36,952 nt of DNA from Pseudonocardiales bacterium. Its GTDB lineage: Bacteria > Actinomycetota > Actinomycetes > Mycobacteriales > Jatrophihabitantaceae. Shown piece by piece: positions 17,097 through 27,847 of this stretch (positions are counted from its first letter, which is position 1; the number at the start of each line of letters is the position of its first letter). The stretch covers positions 1 to 36,952 of the forward strand of contig JAVEEN010000335.1 of NCBI GenBank assembly GCA_030840445.1, given 5' to 3'. Under the pieces are notes generated by a model. That model saw only the letters and a list, made by a program, of their open reading frames with translations. It was not told the DNA's origin and did no database searches. A program made the position numbers and the translations under genes.

Positions 17097-19723
17097 GCCG
17101 CGGCCTCACCTGGCGGCGCCTGGTGGGTGACGACGATGTCGCCTTCCTCGACACCGATCCTGATCAACGATCCATCGGGTACGTGGCCGCTGAGCAGTGA
17201 TCGCCCGATCCGGGTCTCGACCTCGCGTGCGATGAACCGGCGTAGTGGGCGCGCACCGTAGACCGGATCGAATCCTTGCCGGGCGATGAAGCGCAGGGCG
17301 TCTTCGCTGACTTCCAGCGTCATCCGCCGATCCGCGAGCCGGGCACGAAGATCGTTGAACATCAACGAGACGATGCGTTCGATCTCGGACTGCGTCAAAG
17401 GTTTGAAGATCACGATTTCATCGACCCGGTTGAGGAACTCCGGACGGAAGTGCCGCTGCAGTTCCCGCATCACGCTGTCTCGCGCCTCGGGTTTGACCTC
17501 GCCGTAGGAGGTCACTCCCTCGAGTAGGTGGTCGGACCCGATGTTCGAGGTCATGATGATGACGCTGTTGCGGAAGTCCACGGTCCGGCCTTGGGCATCG
17601 GTCAGCCTGCCGTCGTCGAGCACCTGAAGCAACGTGTTGAACACGTCGGCATGCGCTTTCTCGATCTCGTCGAAGAGGATCACCGCGTACGGCTTGCGTC
17701 GGACCGCTTCGGTGAGCTGGCCCCCCTCCTCGTAACCGACGTATCCCGGCGGCGCACCGACGAGCCGACTCACCGTGTGCCGTTCCTGGTATTCGCTCAT
17801 GTCGATCCGGATCATGCTGTCCTCGGAATCGAAAAGCGCCGCTGCCAGCGTCTTGGCCAACTCCGTCTTGCCGACTCCGGTGGGTCCCAGGAAGATGAAG
17901 GATCCGATCGGACGGCGGGGATCCTTGATTCCGGAGCGTGCCCGGATGATCGCGTCCGCGACGAGTTGGACCGCCTCGTCCTGGCCCACGACACGTTCGT
18001 GCAAGACCTGGTCGAGCCGCAACAGCTTGTCCCGCTCCCCCTCCTGCAGCCGGCTGATCGGAATGCCGGTCCAGCGCGACACGATGGATGCGATCTCGTC
18101 CTCGGTCACAACTTCACGGAGAAGCCGATGGCCACCCTGCTTGGCCGCGAGCTGGTCTTCCTCGGCCTGCAGCCTGCGCTCGAGCTCCGGCAACTTGCCG
18201 TGCCGCAACTCCGCAGCCCGGTTCAGGTCGTAGTTGCGCTCGGCTTGATCGGCTTGCAGGCGGACGTCCTCGATCTCTTGTCTGAGGGCCTGGACCTTGC
18301 GCAACGCCAGGCGCTCGGACTCCCACTGCGCGCGCATCGCATCGGCTTCGCTGCGGAGGTCGGCGAGCTCCTTGCGGAGTTCCTCGAGGCGAACCTTGCT
18401 TGCGCGGTCATCCTCTTTGGCCAGCGCCGCTTCCTCGATCTCCAGGCGCATCACCCGGCGCGTCAACTCGTCGAGCTCGGCGGGCATGGAGTCGATCTCG
18501 GTACGCAACATGGCGCACGCCTCGTCCACGAGGTCGATCGCCTTGTCCGGAAGGAACCGGTCAGAGATGTAGCGATGGCTCAGCACGACCGCCGAGACCA
18601 GCGCGGCGTCCTGGATCTTCACACCATGGAAAACCTCGAGACGTTCGCGTAGCCCGCGCAGGATCGAGATCGCGTCCTCGACGGACGGCTCGACCACCAG
18701 CACCGGTTGGAACCGTCGCTCGAGAGCGGCGTCCTTCTCGATGTGCTTGCGATACTCGTCGAGCGTTGTAGCGCCGATCATGTGCAACTCGCCCCGAGCC
18801 AGCATCGGCTTGAGCATGTTTCCGGCGTCCATTGCGCCCTCGGTCGCGCCGGCGCCGACGACGGTGTGCAGTTCGTCGATGAACAGCAGGATCCGACCTT
18901 CGGCCGCTTTGACCTCGTTCAGGACGGCTTTCAGGCGCTCCTCGAATTCGCCGCGGTACTTCGCCCCGGCCACGAGGGATCCCATGTCGAGCGCGAAGAC
19001 GGTCTTGTCCCGCAGGCCCTCCGGCACGTCGCCGTGATTGATGCGCTGCGCCAGGCCCTCGACGATCGCGGTCTTGCCCACTCCCGGATCGCCGATCAGA
19101 ACCGGGTTGTTCTTGGTCTTGCGAGAAAGGATCTGGACGACCCGCCGGATCTCGGTGTCCCTGCCGATCACCGGATCGAGCTTGCCGGCCGCTGCATCGG
19201 CCACGAGATCGCGGCCGTACTTCTCCAGCGCCTCGTAGGCGACTTCAGGCATCGCCGAGGTGACTCGCTGGTTACCACGGATCTCGGTCAACGCGCCCAG
19301 GAACCGGTCGCGGGTCAGGGACTGCTCGGCGAGCAGGCGTCCGGCGGCAGTTCCAGATCCCTCGTCGAGCAGGGCGATCACCAGGTGCTCGACCGAAACG
19401 TATTCGTCCTTGAGCCGACGTGCTTCCCGATCAGCGGTGTCGAGCAAGCGGGACAGCCGCTGGGTGACGAACACCTGACCGGGCGCGGCGCCAGGGCCGG
19501 AAACCCGGGGACGCTTGGACAGTTCGGCCTCCAGAGCGGCGCGGAGCCGATCCGGATCGCCCCCAGCCTGGCTGAGCAGGCGTGGTGCCAGACCATCGGG
19601 CTGATCGAGCAGGGCAAGGAGCAGGTGCTCCCCGTCGACCTCGGTGTGCCCGAACCGAAGCGCCTTGGTCTGTGCTTCATGTAGGGCTTCCTGCGATTTC
19701 TGGGTCAGGCGATTCATGTCCAC
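17093..19723 (-). CDS. clpB: ATP-dependent chaperone ClpB
   Basis: An 876-residue Hsp100 disaggregase, full family length. Two N-terminal Clp repeats (residues 1-145) precede AAA+ domain 1 with Walker A GDPGVGKT at 211-218, a long coiled-coil middle domain rich in Glu, Arg and Leu (about 395-525), and AAA+ domain 2 with GPTGVGKTE near residue 610 and the DEIEKAH Walker B. No ClpP-binding loop was noticed, consistent with a disaggregase rather than a protease partner. GTG 19721-19723 is preferred as start: an AGGAG site lies seven bases upstream, while the internal ATG at 19715-19717 overlaps the CbpM stop. It works with DnaK, DnaJ and GrpE, all encoded just upstream in the same operon. Confidence 0.97.
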   Translation of the reverse strand: MDMNRLTQKSQEALHEAQTKALRFGHTEVDGEHLLLALLDQPDGLAPRLLSQAGGDPDRLRAALEAELSKRPRVSGPGAAPGQVFVTQRLSRLLDTADREARRLKDEYVSVEHLVIALLDEGSGTAAGRLLAEQSLTRDRFLGALTEIRGNQRVTSAMPEVAYEALEKYGRDLVADAAAGKLDPVIGRDTEIRRVVQILSRKTKNNPVLIGDPGVGKTAIVEGLAQRINHGDVPEGLRDKTVFALDMGSLVAGAKYRGEFEERLKAVLNEVKAAEGRILLFIDELHTVVGAGATEGAMDAGNMLKPMLARGELHMIGATTLDEYRKHIEKDAALERRFQPVLVVEPSVEDAISILRGLRERLEVFHGVKIQDAALVSAVVLSHRYISDRFLPDKAIDLVDEACAMLRTEIDSMPAELDELTRRVMRLEIEEAALAKEDDRASKVRLEELRKELADLRSEADAMRAQWESERLALRKVQALRQEIEDVRLQADQAERNYDLNRAAELRHGKLPELERRLQAEEDQLAAKQGGHRLLREVVTEDEIASIVSRWTGIPISRLQEGERDKLLRLDQVLHERVVGQDEAVQLVADAIIRARSGIKDPRRPIGSFIFLGPTGVGKTELAKTLAAALFDSEDSMIRIDMSEYQERHTVSRLVGAPPGYVGYEEGGQLTEAVRRKPYAVILFDEIEKAHADVFNTLLQVLDDGRLTDAQGRTVDFRNSVIIMTSNIGSDHLLEGVTSYGEVKPEARDSVMRELQRHFRPEFLNRVDEIVIFKPLTQSEIERIVSLMFNDLRARLADRRMTLEVSEDALRFIARQGFDPVYGARPLRRFIAREVETRIGRSLLSGHVPDGSLIRIGVEEGDIVVTHQAPPGEAAA

Positions 19724-20028
19724 GTCGAGACTCCTGTCCTACGGGGGCGGTGTCGTGCGGCCGCCTCGAGCACCGATACCCGGTCAAGCAGGTCGAGCAC
19801 GAGACCGAGGGCTGCGTAGTTGAGCGAGAACCCGGAACGCAGCCGTTGAATGCGAGCCACCTGAGCGATTTGGGAAGGCTCGAACCACGGCCCGCCGAAG
19901 CCATCCTGCTCGGCGTCGAGCAAACCGAGTCTGACCAAGCGGAGCACCAGGTCCGGATGAATCCCGCAGTCATGGGCGAAGGACTCGAGATCAAGCCGTG
20001 CAGTACGGGCGAGCGCATATATCGTCAC
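19714..20028 (-). CDS. CbpM-like chaperone modulator (MerR-type fold)
   Basis: A 104-residue protein starting at GTG 20026-20028, which overlaps the dnaJ stop as GTGA. The sequence [37 protein letters not shown] and [18 protein letters not shown] matches the MerR-like fold of CbpM modulators, which bind the J domain of CbpA-type co-chaperones rather than DNA. In many actinobacterial dnaK operons this place is taken by the repressor HspR; this protein lacks the RRYSxxD pattern of HspR, so a modulator role is favoured. Its stop abuts the clpB start. It could also retain DNA-binding ability; that cannot be excluded. Confidence 0.75.
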   Translation of the reverse strand: MTIYALARTARLDLESFAHDCGIHPDLVLRLVRLGLLDAEQDGFGGPWFEPSQIAQVARIQRLRSGFSLNYAALGLVLDLLDRVSVLEAAARHRPRRTGVSTWT

Positions 20029-20993
20029 GGCCGTTTCCTCGGGTCGAAGGTGGATGCACCGGCAAGCTGTTCGAACAGCCGTTGCTCCTCCGCGGACAGC
20101 TTCGGCGGCACCATGATCTCCACCTCGGCGTAGAGATCACCGGGCTGGCCTCGCGGGTTAGGCAGCCCCTGCCCCTTCAGCCGCAGCCGACGTCCGCTGG
20201 ATGTGCCAGGCGGGACCTTGATCTTTGCCTCACCGCCCGGAGTCTCGACCGGGATGGTGGCACCCAACGCAGCCTCCCAGGGCGTCAACGGCAGCGTGAA
20301 CGAGACGTCTCGGCCGTCGAGGCGATAGCGCCGGTGCGGACGGATGCGCACGACCAGGTAGAGGTCACCTGCGTCGGCCCCGCTGCTGCCATGCCCGCCC
20401 TGGCCCGCCAACCTGATCCGTTGGCCATCGACAACGCCGGCCGGAATGTTGACGTCGAAGCTGCGCTGACCACCGGCACCGGCCAGCGTCACGGATCGAC
20501 GGCCACCGTGATATGCCTCCTCGACCGTCAGCGCGAGTTCGGCCTCCTGGTCGGCACCGGGAATCGGTCCCCATTCCCGTCTGGACCGGCCGCCGAAGAT
20601 TCCGCCGAACAGGTCGTCGATGTCGATGTCCTCGGTCGAGGCGCTGGCATACCGGAAGCCGCCCGTACCGGTGCCTGGCCGGCCGCCGGCCGTACGGCGG
20701 GCTCCGGCGCCGGCGCCTTCGTACTCGCGGGCCCGCCGCCACGCCTGCGGGTCGACCCCATCTGGCACCTGGCGGAAGTCTGCGCCGAAGGCGTCGTAAC
20801 GCTTTCTGAGATCCGGGTCGGACAGCACGTCGTAGGCCTCGGATATCTCCTTGAACCGATCCTCGGCCTCGGGTTCCTTGTTCACATCCGGGTGGTACTT
20901 GCGGGCCAGCTTGCGATACGCGCGCTGAATTTCGTCCTGGCTCGCGCTTCTCGACACGCCCAGGGCCTCGTAGAAATCGCGATCCGCCATCAT
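20025..20993 (-). CDS. DnaJ-family co-chaperone of CbpA type (no zinc-finger domain)
   Basis: A 322-residue J-domain protein. The J domain is at residues 5-70 with HPD at 34-36 (RKYHPDVNK), followed by a Gly/Ala/Arg-rich linker and a two-part C-terminal substrate-binding region ([37 protein letters not shown]). The four CxxCxGxG repeats of class I DnaJ are absent, so it is a class II or CbpA-like co-chaperone. It stimulates the DnaK ATPase. It overlaps grpE upstream (ATGA) and the CbpM-like gene downstream (GTGA), and the latter is the known type of partner for CbpA. Either of two adjacent ATG codons could be the start; the first one forms the overlap. Confidence 0.93.
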   Translation of the reverse strand: MMADRDFYEALGVSRSASQDEIQRAYRKLARKYHPDVNKEPEAEDRFKEISEAYDVLSDPDLRKRYDAFGADFRQVPDGVDPQAWRRAREYEGAGAGARRTAGGRPGTGTGGFRYASASTEDIDIDDLFGGIFGGRSRREWGPIPGADQEAELALTVEEAYHGGRRSVTLAGAGGQRSFDVNIPAGVVDGQRIRLAGQGGHGSSGADAGDLYLVVRIRPHRRYRLDGRDVSFTLPLTPWEAALGATIPVETPGGEAKIKVPPGTSSGRRLRLKGQGLPNPRGQPGDLYAEVEIMVPPKLSAEEQRLFEQLAGASTFDPRKRP

Positions 20994-21502
20994 TTCGGCC
21001 TCTTGGCCACCACCACCGCCGCCGGACGCAGCAGGTTTTCATCGCTGCCGTATCCAGGTCGGACGACCTTCACGACGGTGCCGTCAGGAGCGTCCGCATC
21101 CTCGACCGTCCCGACCGCCTCGTGCAGCGTCGGATCGAACGGCGCACCGACATCTTCGCGTCGCGGATAGCCGAGACGGTTGAGCACGGCCAGCGCCTGC
21201 TCGCGCACCGCGCGAACTCCTTCGACAATCGCACCAGGGTCCGACTCGGCATGCTGTAGTGCCAGTTCCAGGTTGTCGAGCACCGGCAGCCACTCAGCGG
21301 CGACCCGGGCACGTTCCGCGCGTTGCAGCTGGTCGGAATCCCGGATCATCCGCTTGCGGAAGTTGTCCAGATCGGCGACAGCCCGGCGCCACCGATCCTC
21401 GAGTTCGGCAAGCTGAGCCTGGGTTGCCGCAGCGGAGTCAGTCGCCTCGTCCGCCTCCTCTACAGCGGCATCGTTGCGATCGCTGACCTCCTGCTCGGCC
21501 AT
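20990..21502 (-). CDS. grpE: Nucleotide exchange factor GrpE
   Basis: A 170-residue GrpE. An acidic N-terminus is followed by a long coiled coil ([20 protein letters not shown], about residues 30-49) and the family signature VLDNLELAL, then the C-terminal beta domain ([34 protein letters not shown]). It releases ADP from DnaK and acts as a dimer in the cytoplasm. It begins five bases after the dnaK stop and overlaps the dnaJ-type gene, in the order dnaK-grpE-dnaJ common to Actinomycetota. Confidence 0.96.
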   Translation of the reverse strand: MAEQEVSDRNDAAVEEADEATDSAAATQAQLAELEDRWRRAVADLDNFRKRMIRDSDQLQRAERARVAAEWLPVLDNLELALQHAESDPGAIVEGVRAVREQALAVLNRLGYPRREDVGAPFDPTLHEAVGTVEDADAPDGTVVKVVRPGYGSDENLLRPAAVVVAKRPK

Positions 21503-21507
21503 CCCAC

Positions 21508-23394
<1,887 letters not shown>

Positions 23395-23434
23395 CGGATC
23401 CTCCTTCGAAGTAGCGCCCCGCGGCGCGGAGATG

Positions 23435-23896
23435 TCACGCAGGTTGTGGAGAGCCGAGCACCCTGAGGGCATCCTCGGCGTATGGAGTGTCAACAACGAT
23501 TTCGTAGCGTGAGGCTGACATCGCTCGCAGCGGGCTGAAGTCTTTGCGACCACCGCTCGCGAGGTGAGCTGCTGCCCCCCAGCCGGCGCCGAAGACAATC
23601 CCGAGCGGCAAGGCCGACAGCATCGCACCGAGTTCCCACGGACTGACGATCCAGAAGACCAGGCCGATGAGCAGCCCGAACCACGCGCCGATAGCAGCAC
23701 CCGCGAGCGCCGCGCGCCAGATGGTCAGCCGCCCGGTGACCTGCTCCACCAGGTGCAGATCCCTGGCGATGATGGCGATATGCTCAACCGGAAACATCCG
23801 ATCAGACAAGGTGTCAACGACGGCCTGGGCTTCTTCGTAGCTCGCGTACGAGCCGATCACCCGTCCCAGGTCCGACCTGCTTTGCGATGTGGTCAT
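23435..23896 (-). CDS. General stress protein 17M-like membrane protein
   Basis: A 153-residue protein. The N-terminal soluble part ([37 protein letters not shown]) matches the domain found in general stress protein 17M-like proteins. Two membrane segments follow, about residues 60-85 ([20 protein letters not shown]) and 88-113, then a soluble tail ending [10 protein letters not shown]. Its biochemical function is unknown. A GAGGAG site precedes the ATG. It is the first gene of the dnaK operon, 40 bases ahead of dnaK, so it is probably induced by the same stress. Confidence 0.8.
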   Translation of the reverse strand: MTTSQSRSDLGRVIGSYASYEEAQAVVDTLSDRMFPVEHIAIIARDLHLVEQVTGRLTIWRAALAGAAIGAWFGLLIGLVFWIVSPWELGAMLSALPLGIVFGAGWGAAAHLASGGRKDFSPLRAMSASRYEIVVDTPYAEDALRVLGSPQPA

Positions 23897-24248
23897 GTTC
23901 GCTCCTCAGACCGGCCGCACCGACTCAGTCCACCGTCATCCCAAGCTGGGCCGAACGCATCACTAGAACACGGGATTTCGACAGAGCTCGGCTCTCACCG
24001 GTGAGCGGTACCAACGTCGCCACCATCATCGCGGCCGTGCTGCTGGCCATTCGTGACCAGAGAGGTGCTTCGGGAGGCCGAGCCCAATCCGGAGCAACGG
24101 CCGATCGTGCACGTTAGGTAACGCCTCACTCCGGCAAGACCCCGCGATCCAGTGATGTGGCGACGGTCGCCACGCGCGCATGCTGAGTCAATCGGCGCAT
24201 CCGCCGCGACGTGGCGGCTGGCCGTCATGCGGATGTGAGGAGTGGCCG
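23897..24248. promoter_or_regulatory. Divergent control region between the dnaK operon and the protease operon
   Basis: This 352-base region holds no credible gene. On the minus strand GAAAT (23975-23979) and CGTT (23954-23957) are spaced by 17 bases, resembling the GGAAT/GTT elements of SigH/SigR-type stress promoters with one mismatch, 57 bases ahead of the first gene. A perfect 12-base palindrome CTCACCGGTGAG lies at 23994-24005, and a 17-base perfect inverted repeat (GTGGCGAC, one base, GTCGCCAC) lies at 24157-24173, nearer the protease operon. No HAIR or CIRCE element was found. These sites are candidates only. Confidence 0.4.
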
Positions 24249-25109
24249 ATGACCCCATTCGACCTGTTGTGGCTGTTCTTCGTTCTGTCGAGCCTGCAGC
24301 CACTGTTCCAGCAGAGATATCTCGCTTCGCAGCGGACGCATGCACTGCGCTTGCTGGAGAAACAGCGGGGCTCGCGCGCGGTCACCCTGATCCATCGGAG
24401 GGAAGGCCTGTCGTTCCTGGGGATCCCGTTCGGTGGATTCCTCGACATCGACGACTCGGAGGCCCTCATTCGCGTCATCGAGATGTCGGACAAGGACGTG
24501 CCGATCGATCTCGTGCTGCACACCCCGGGTGGCCTGGTGCTCGCAGCCGAGCAGATTGCCTCCGCGCTGGCCGACCATCCAGCCCCGGTGACCGTCTTTG
24601 TACCGCATTACGCCATGAGCGGCGGCACCCTGATCGCGATGGCCGCCGATCAGATCGTGCTCGCCCCGTCAGCCGTGCTCGGCCCCGTCGACCCGCAACT
24701 CGGCGAATATCCGGCGGCCTCGATCATCGCCGCTGTCGAGCGCAAGGACGTCAATGAACTCGACGACAAGACGTTGATCCTGTCCGACATCGCCCGCAAG
24801 GCACAGGTGCAGGTTCAAGATTTCGTCAGCGACTTGCTGGGCAGGACGTTGGCCACCGAGCACGCAGCCGAGCTGGCCAAGATGCTCAGCGACGGACGCT
24901 GGACGCACGACTTTCCGATCGATGCCAAACGCGCTCAGTCGATCGGACTCAGGGTGTCGACCGACATGCCGGACCTGGTGCGCAAGCTGATGCGCTTGTA
25001 TCCGCAGCCTCGCGGTCGGCGCCCATCCGTCGAGTACGTGCCCCTCCCCTATCAGTCGCCTCGGGCACCGGACCGCGGTCGGCGAGGCACGACGGGGGCG
25101 CGCCGATGA
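24249..25109 (+). CDS. SDH-family ClpP-fold serine protease, membrane-anchored
   Basis: A 286-residue protein from the ATG at 24249, preceded by GAGGAG. One N-terminal hydrophobic segment (FDLLWLFFVLSSLQPLF) should anchor it, with the rest a ClpP/crotonase fold: an oxyanion-hole HTPGG motif, then the likely nucleophile in YAMSGGTLIAM, and VLAPSAVLGPVDPQLG. This is the SppA-related serine dehydrogenase proteinase (SDH) family. It probably cleaves membrane or unfolded proteins near the membrane. The basic C-terminal tail (RAPDRGRRGTTGARR) is unlike the body. The stop overlaps the next ATG (ATGA). The gene diverges from the dnaK operon, fitting a role in protein quality control. Catalytic partners of the serine were not assigned. 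Confidence 0.85.
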   Translation: MTPFDLLWLFFVLSSLQPLFQQRYLASQRTHALRLLEKQRGSRAVTLIHRREGLSFLGIPFGGFLDIDDSEALIRVIEMSDKDVPIDLVLHTPGGLVLAAEQIASALADHPAPVTVFVPHYAMSGGTLIAMAADQIVLAPSAVLGPVDPQLGEYPAASIIAAVERKDVNELDDKTLILSDIARKAQVQVQDFVSDLLGRTLATEHAAELAKMLSDGRWTHDFPIDAKRAQSIGLRVSTDMPDLVRKLMRLYPQPRGRRPSVEYVPLPYQSPRAPDRGRRGTTGARR

Positions 25110-25378
25110 GGCCGAACCTCGTGGGAGTCGACCCGCACCTGAGTCTGGTCCGGCCGGTGCGACCTCGCACGCCGGAGGGATGTGAGGAGTGCCTGCGGTT
25201 GGGCACTCCGTGGCTTCATCTTCGGCTGTGTCTGACCTGCGGCCATGTCGGCTGCTGCGATTCCTCTCCGATGAAGCACGCCCGTGCGCACGCGGCCCAC
25301 GTCGGCCATCCGATCGTTCAGTCCTTGGAGCCCGGTGAGTCGTGGAGATGGTGCTACATCGACCAGGCCTATGTCTGA
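25106..25378 (+). CDS. UBP-type zinc finger protein
   Basis: A 90-residue protein made almost wholly of one zinc finger of the ubiquitin-specific-protease (ZnF-UBP) type. Ligand candidates are Cys26/Cys29, Cys42/Cys45, Cys50/Cys51 and His58, His62 and His68, in the pattern CxxC, CLTCG, GCC, HARAH, HP. In eukaryotes this domain grips the free C-terminal tail of ubiquitin; in bacteria its ligand is unknown. It starts inside the stop of the ClpP-fold protease gene and ends inside the start of the flavoprotein gene, so all three products are made in concert. A role as a C-terminus-reading adaptor is speculative. Confidence 0.9.
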   Translation: MRPNLVGVDPHLSLVRPVRPRTPEGCEECLRLGTPWLHLRLCLTCGHVGCCDSSPMKHARAHAAHVGHPIVQSLEPGESWRWCYIDQAYV

Positions 25379-27116
25379 ACAGTCGAGCTCCGCTGAGCCG
25401 CGCACCTCGCTGCGAGCGACGCTGCCGCCAGAGACGCCCGATCTGCACGGCGCGTACCCCCGGTTGAGCAAAGCTCAACTGGAGACGCTCAGCGCGTACG
25501 GCGTTCGGCGGACGGTTGCGCCCAGCGAGGTGCTGCTGGCCGCGGGCGAGCCGAGCGAGTACTTCTACGTGGTGCTGCAGGGCCGTTTCGGGGTGTTCGA
25601 GGACTATGACGGTCGGCGGCGGCTGATTCGGGTGCACGGTCCGGGTCGCTTCCTCGGCGGGCTTTCGATCCTGACCGGTCAGGTTGAGTTCGTCACGGTG
25701 GCCGCGCTGCAGGCAGGAGAGGTGCTCGCGGTGCCGGCCGAACGGCTGCGCGAACTCGTCCTGCATGACATTGAGCTCGGAGACCAGCTGCTTCGTGCGT
25801 TGCTGGTTCGCCGGTCGTTGCTGATCAGCTCCGGGTCCGGATTCCGCATCGTGGGCACCCGGACGTCGCCAGAGACCCAACGGCTCCGCAGCTTCGCCGC
25901 TCGCAACCGATTGCCGCACCGGTTCCTGGATATCGAACGCGACGCGGTCGCCGAGACCCTGATGCGTCAACTCGGCATCTCGCCGCAGGACCTTCCGATC
26001 GTCATCGTGCCCGGACACGACGTGTTGCGCAATCCGAGCAACGCCGAACTGGCCGAAGCCACTGGGCTGAGTCGGCGTCCCGGTCAGCGCGACCTGTTCG
26101 ACCTCATCGTGGTGGGTGCCGGTCCATCCGGGCTGGCGGCCGCGGTCTACGGCGCATCGGAAGGGCTGCACACCCTGATACTCGACACCATGGCCACCGG
26201 TGGCCAGGCGGCAACCTCGTCCCGGATCGAGAACTACCTGGGCTTCCCAGCCGGGATCTCCGGCGCTGAGCTAGCTGACCGGGCGACCATCCAGGCAGAG
26301 AAGTTCGGCGCTCGGATCACCATTCCTGGCGAGGCGCGTGCACTGCAGCGAGCTGATGGGCACTACACCGTGCGCGCCGAAGCGGACCTCGCGGTGGAGG
26401 GCCGATCGGTGATCATTGCGACCGGCGCCCTCTACCGCAAGCTCGACGTGCCGCGATTGGCGGAATTCGAGACGTCCAGCATCTACTACGCCGCGACCCG
26501 GTTCGAGGCACAGCAATGTGCCCGGGAGCCGGTGGCCATCGTGGGTGGCGGTAATTCCGCCGGGCAGGCAGCGTCGTTCCTGGCGCAATCAGTCCCGAAG
26601 GTCTATCTGCTGGTACGACATGGTGACCTGCACCGCGACATGTCGCAGTACCTGATCGACCAGATCAGCGCGATACCCAATGTCGAAGTCAGGTATCACA
26701 CCGAGGTCCGTGAACTGCTCGGCGACCAAACGCTCGCCGGGCTCGTCGTGGAGAACAACTCGACCGGGGAACGTGACCGGCTCGATGTCGGTGCCCTCTT
26801 CGTGTTCATCGGAGCAACACCGTGCACGAGCTGGCTGGTCAACACCATCGAGCTGGACCAGGACGGATTCGTCCTCACCGGCGAGCGTGCCGCAGCGGCA
26901 GGTGTCGATGTGCGCCCGCAGCTGCTCGAGACCAGTTGGCCTGGCGTCTTCGCCATCGGTGACGTGCGCAGCGGATCGGTCAAGCGGGTCGCCTCCGCGG
27001 TGGGTGAAGGCGCGATGGCGGTGCACCTCATCGAGGCGCAGTTCGGCCAGGAGACGATGAACTCATCGTTCGACGACGATCCTGCGGGCGATCGCACACG
27101 CTCAATCGACAAATGA
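25371..27116 (+). CDS. cNMP-binding-like domain fused to a thioredoxin-reductase-like flavoprotein
   Basis: A 581-residue protein from the ATG at 25371, which overlaps the previous stop by eight bases. Residues 35-150 form a cyclic-nucleotide-binding fold (GEPSEYFYVVLQGRFGVFED), but the phosphate-binding cassette reads FLGGLSILTGQVEFVTV, without the usual Glu and Arg, so classical cAMP binding is doubtful. Residues 155-235 look like a glutaredoxin/thioredoxin-like segment without CxxC. Residues 242-570 are a class II pyridine-nucleotide reductase with GAGPSG (249-254), GGQAATSSRIENYLGFP, NADPH motif GGGNSAG (392-398) and FAIGDVRSGSVKRVASAVGEG. Where thioredoxin reductase has CATC, this protein has SSIYYAATRFEAQQC (369-383), so it cannot reduce thioredoxin by the normal route. 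Confidence 0.9.
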   Translation: MSEQSSSAEPRTSLRATLPPETPDLHGAYPRLSKAQLETLSAYGVRRTVAPSEVLLAAGEPSEYFYVVLQGRFGVFEDYDGRRRLIRVHGPGRFLGGLSILTGQVEFVTVAALQAGEVLAVPAERLRELVLHDIELGDQLLRALLVRRSLLISSGSGFRIVGTRTSPETQRLRSFAARNRLPHRFLDIERDAVAETLMRQLGISPQDLPIVIVPGHDVLRNPSNAELAEATGLSRRPGQRDLFDLIVVGAGPSGLAAAVYGASEGLHTLILDTMATGGQAATSSRIENYLGFPAGISGAELADRATIQAEKFGARITIPGEARALQRADGHYTVRAEADLAVEGRSVIIATGALYRKLDVPRLAEFETSSIYYAATRFEAQQCAREPVAIVGGGNSAGQAASFLAQSVPKVYLLVRHGDLHRDMSQYLIDQISAIPNVEVRYHTEVRELLGDQTLAGLVVENNSTGERDRLDVGALFVFIGATPCTSWLVNTIELDQDGFVLTGERAAAAGVDVRPQLLETSWPGVFAIGDVRSGSVKRVASAVGEGAMAVHLIEAQFGQETMNSSFDDDPAGDRTRSIDK

Positions 27117-27127
27117 GTTCACCGTGA

Positions 27128-27247
27128 TCAGGTTCTGGTGACCACAACACCGATCTCGTTGGGCTGCACCCGTTGATCCCACGCCCGCTCGGCCAGGACG
27201 TCGCGCTGGGATGTCGCATCGACGCGCCGCAGGGTGCCGGTCGTCAT
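27128..27247 (-). pseudogene. Truncated BON-domain protein gene (N-terminal remnant)
   Basis: A 39-codon frame starts four bases after the stop of the Hsp20 gene, with a GAGGTGAGG ribosome site. The product contains QRDVLAERAWDQRVQPNEIG, which strongly recalls the opening of BON-domain (OsmY-like) proteins, where DVL-E-L-WDPRVQPNEIGV is followed by DGVVTLTG and a full domain. Here the frame stops at VVVTRT, only 12 bases before the end of the convergent flavoprotein gene, and the rest of the domain is absent in all frames. It is therefore best read as a gene cut by a rearrangement, though it may still be translated. Confidence 0.65.
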
Positions 27248-27251
27248 CGCC

Positions 27252-27692
27252 TCACCTCACGTCGATGTGCCGGCGCGCGGTACCGCTCCTCTTCGGCACG
27301 CGAACGTGCAGGACACCGTCGTCCATGTTGGCCTCGATGTTCTGTTCGTCAACCTCACCCGGCAGGGTCACCTCGAACACGAAGCTCCCCCACATCCGAG
27401 CCTGCCGACGTAGCCAGCCCTTTCGCTCCACCTGTTTGCGCTCTCCGCTGATGACCAGGCGACGACCATCGACCTCGATGTTCATGTCCTCTTTCCGCAC
27501 CCCGGGAAGGTCGATGTCGAGAACGAATTCCTGGTCGGTTTCCTCCAAGTCGGCCAACGGGGTGAAACCCTCGCCGCCGAGTGCCGCTGGTAGCGCTGCC
27601 CACTCCTCGTCGAAGAGGCGGGACAGTTGCTGGGTCAATCGACCGAACTCTCCTGCGACATCTGTGTGGCTCCTGTGGACTGGCAATGCCAT
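27252..27692 (-). CDS. Hsp20/alpha-crystallin family small heat-shock protein
   Basis: A 146-residue small heat-shock protein. The start ATG (27690-27692) has a perfect AAGGAGGA site; the frame runs far upstream but only as antisense to other genes. The alpha-crystallin domain spans about residues 42-140: FTPLADLEETDQEFVLDIDL, PGVRKEDMNIEVDGRRLVIS, GSFVFEVTLPGEVDEQNIEA and DGVLHVRVPK. The usual IxI C-terminal tail is replaced by RRHIDV, containing a weak I-x-V. It holds unfolding proteins for DnaK. Directly downstream is the BON remnant; the PrsW gene lies upstream on the same strand, 155 bases away. Confidence 0.95.
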   Translation of the reverse strand: MALPVHRSHTDVAGEFGRLTQQLSRLFDEEWAALPAALGGEGFTPLADLEETDQEFVLDIDLPGVRKEDMNIEVDGRRLVISGERKQVERKGWLRRQARMWGSFVFEVTLPGEVDEQNIEANMDDGVLHVRVPKRSGTARRHIDVR

Positions 27693-27847
27693 CGTGTCCT
27701 CCTTCCGAAATGCGCAGGCACCTCCGAAATGCGCACGCACGATCCACGCTCGAACGAGGTTGCTGGGCGAGCACGCGACGCTGCCTGCACCTGGCAGTGT
27801 CCAGCGTCGCGCGTGAAGCGCTCTGCCACATCCCGTGTATAGGGGTT
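27693..27847 (-). promoter_or_regulatory. Hsp20 leader with direct repeats and inverted repeat
   Basis: Two 18-base copies of TCCGAAATGCGCASGCAC (17 of 18 identical) lie at 27704-27721 and 27723-27740, the first overlapping the ribosome-binding site of the Hsp20 gene. Further upstream a perfect 10-base inverted repeat (27774-27783 and 27802-27811, CGCGACGCTG) encloses a smaller stem (CTGCC/GGCAG, 27781-27785 and 27793-27797). It could be the terminator-like end of the PrsW transcript, an operator, or a leader RNA structure. No T-run follows it on the minus strand. Confidence 0.4.

Noticed and set aside
17528-18652. Long plus-strand open frame (374 codons) within clpB
   Set aside because: It is exactly antisense to conserved ClpB sequence, has a composition typical of GC-rich shadow frames and no recognisable domain.
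19714-20028. Calling the small MerR-fold gene hspR
   Set aside because: It lacks the RRYSxxD and NLAGI-type segments of HspR that are present in the protein encoded at 35526-35852, and it follows a CbpA-type J-protein as CbpM genes do.
24669-26171. Minus-strand open frame of 500 codons across the protease, zinc finger and flavoprotein genes
   Set aside because: It lies opposite three well-supported overlapping genes and its translation resembles no protein family.
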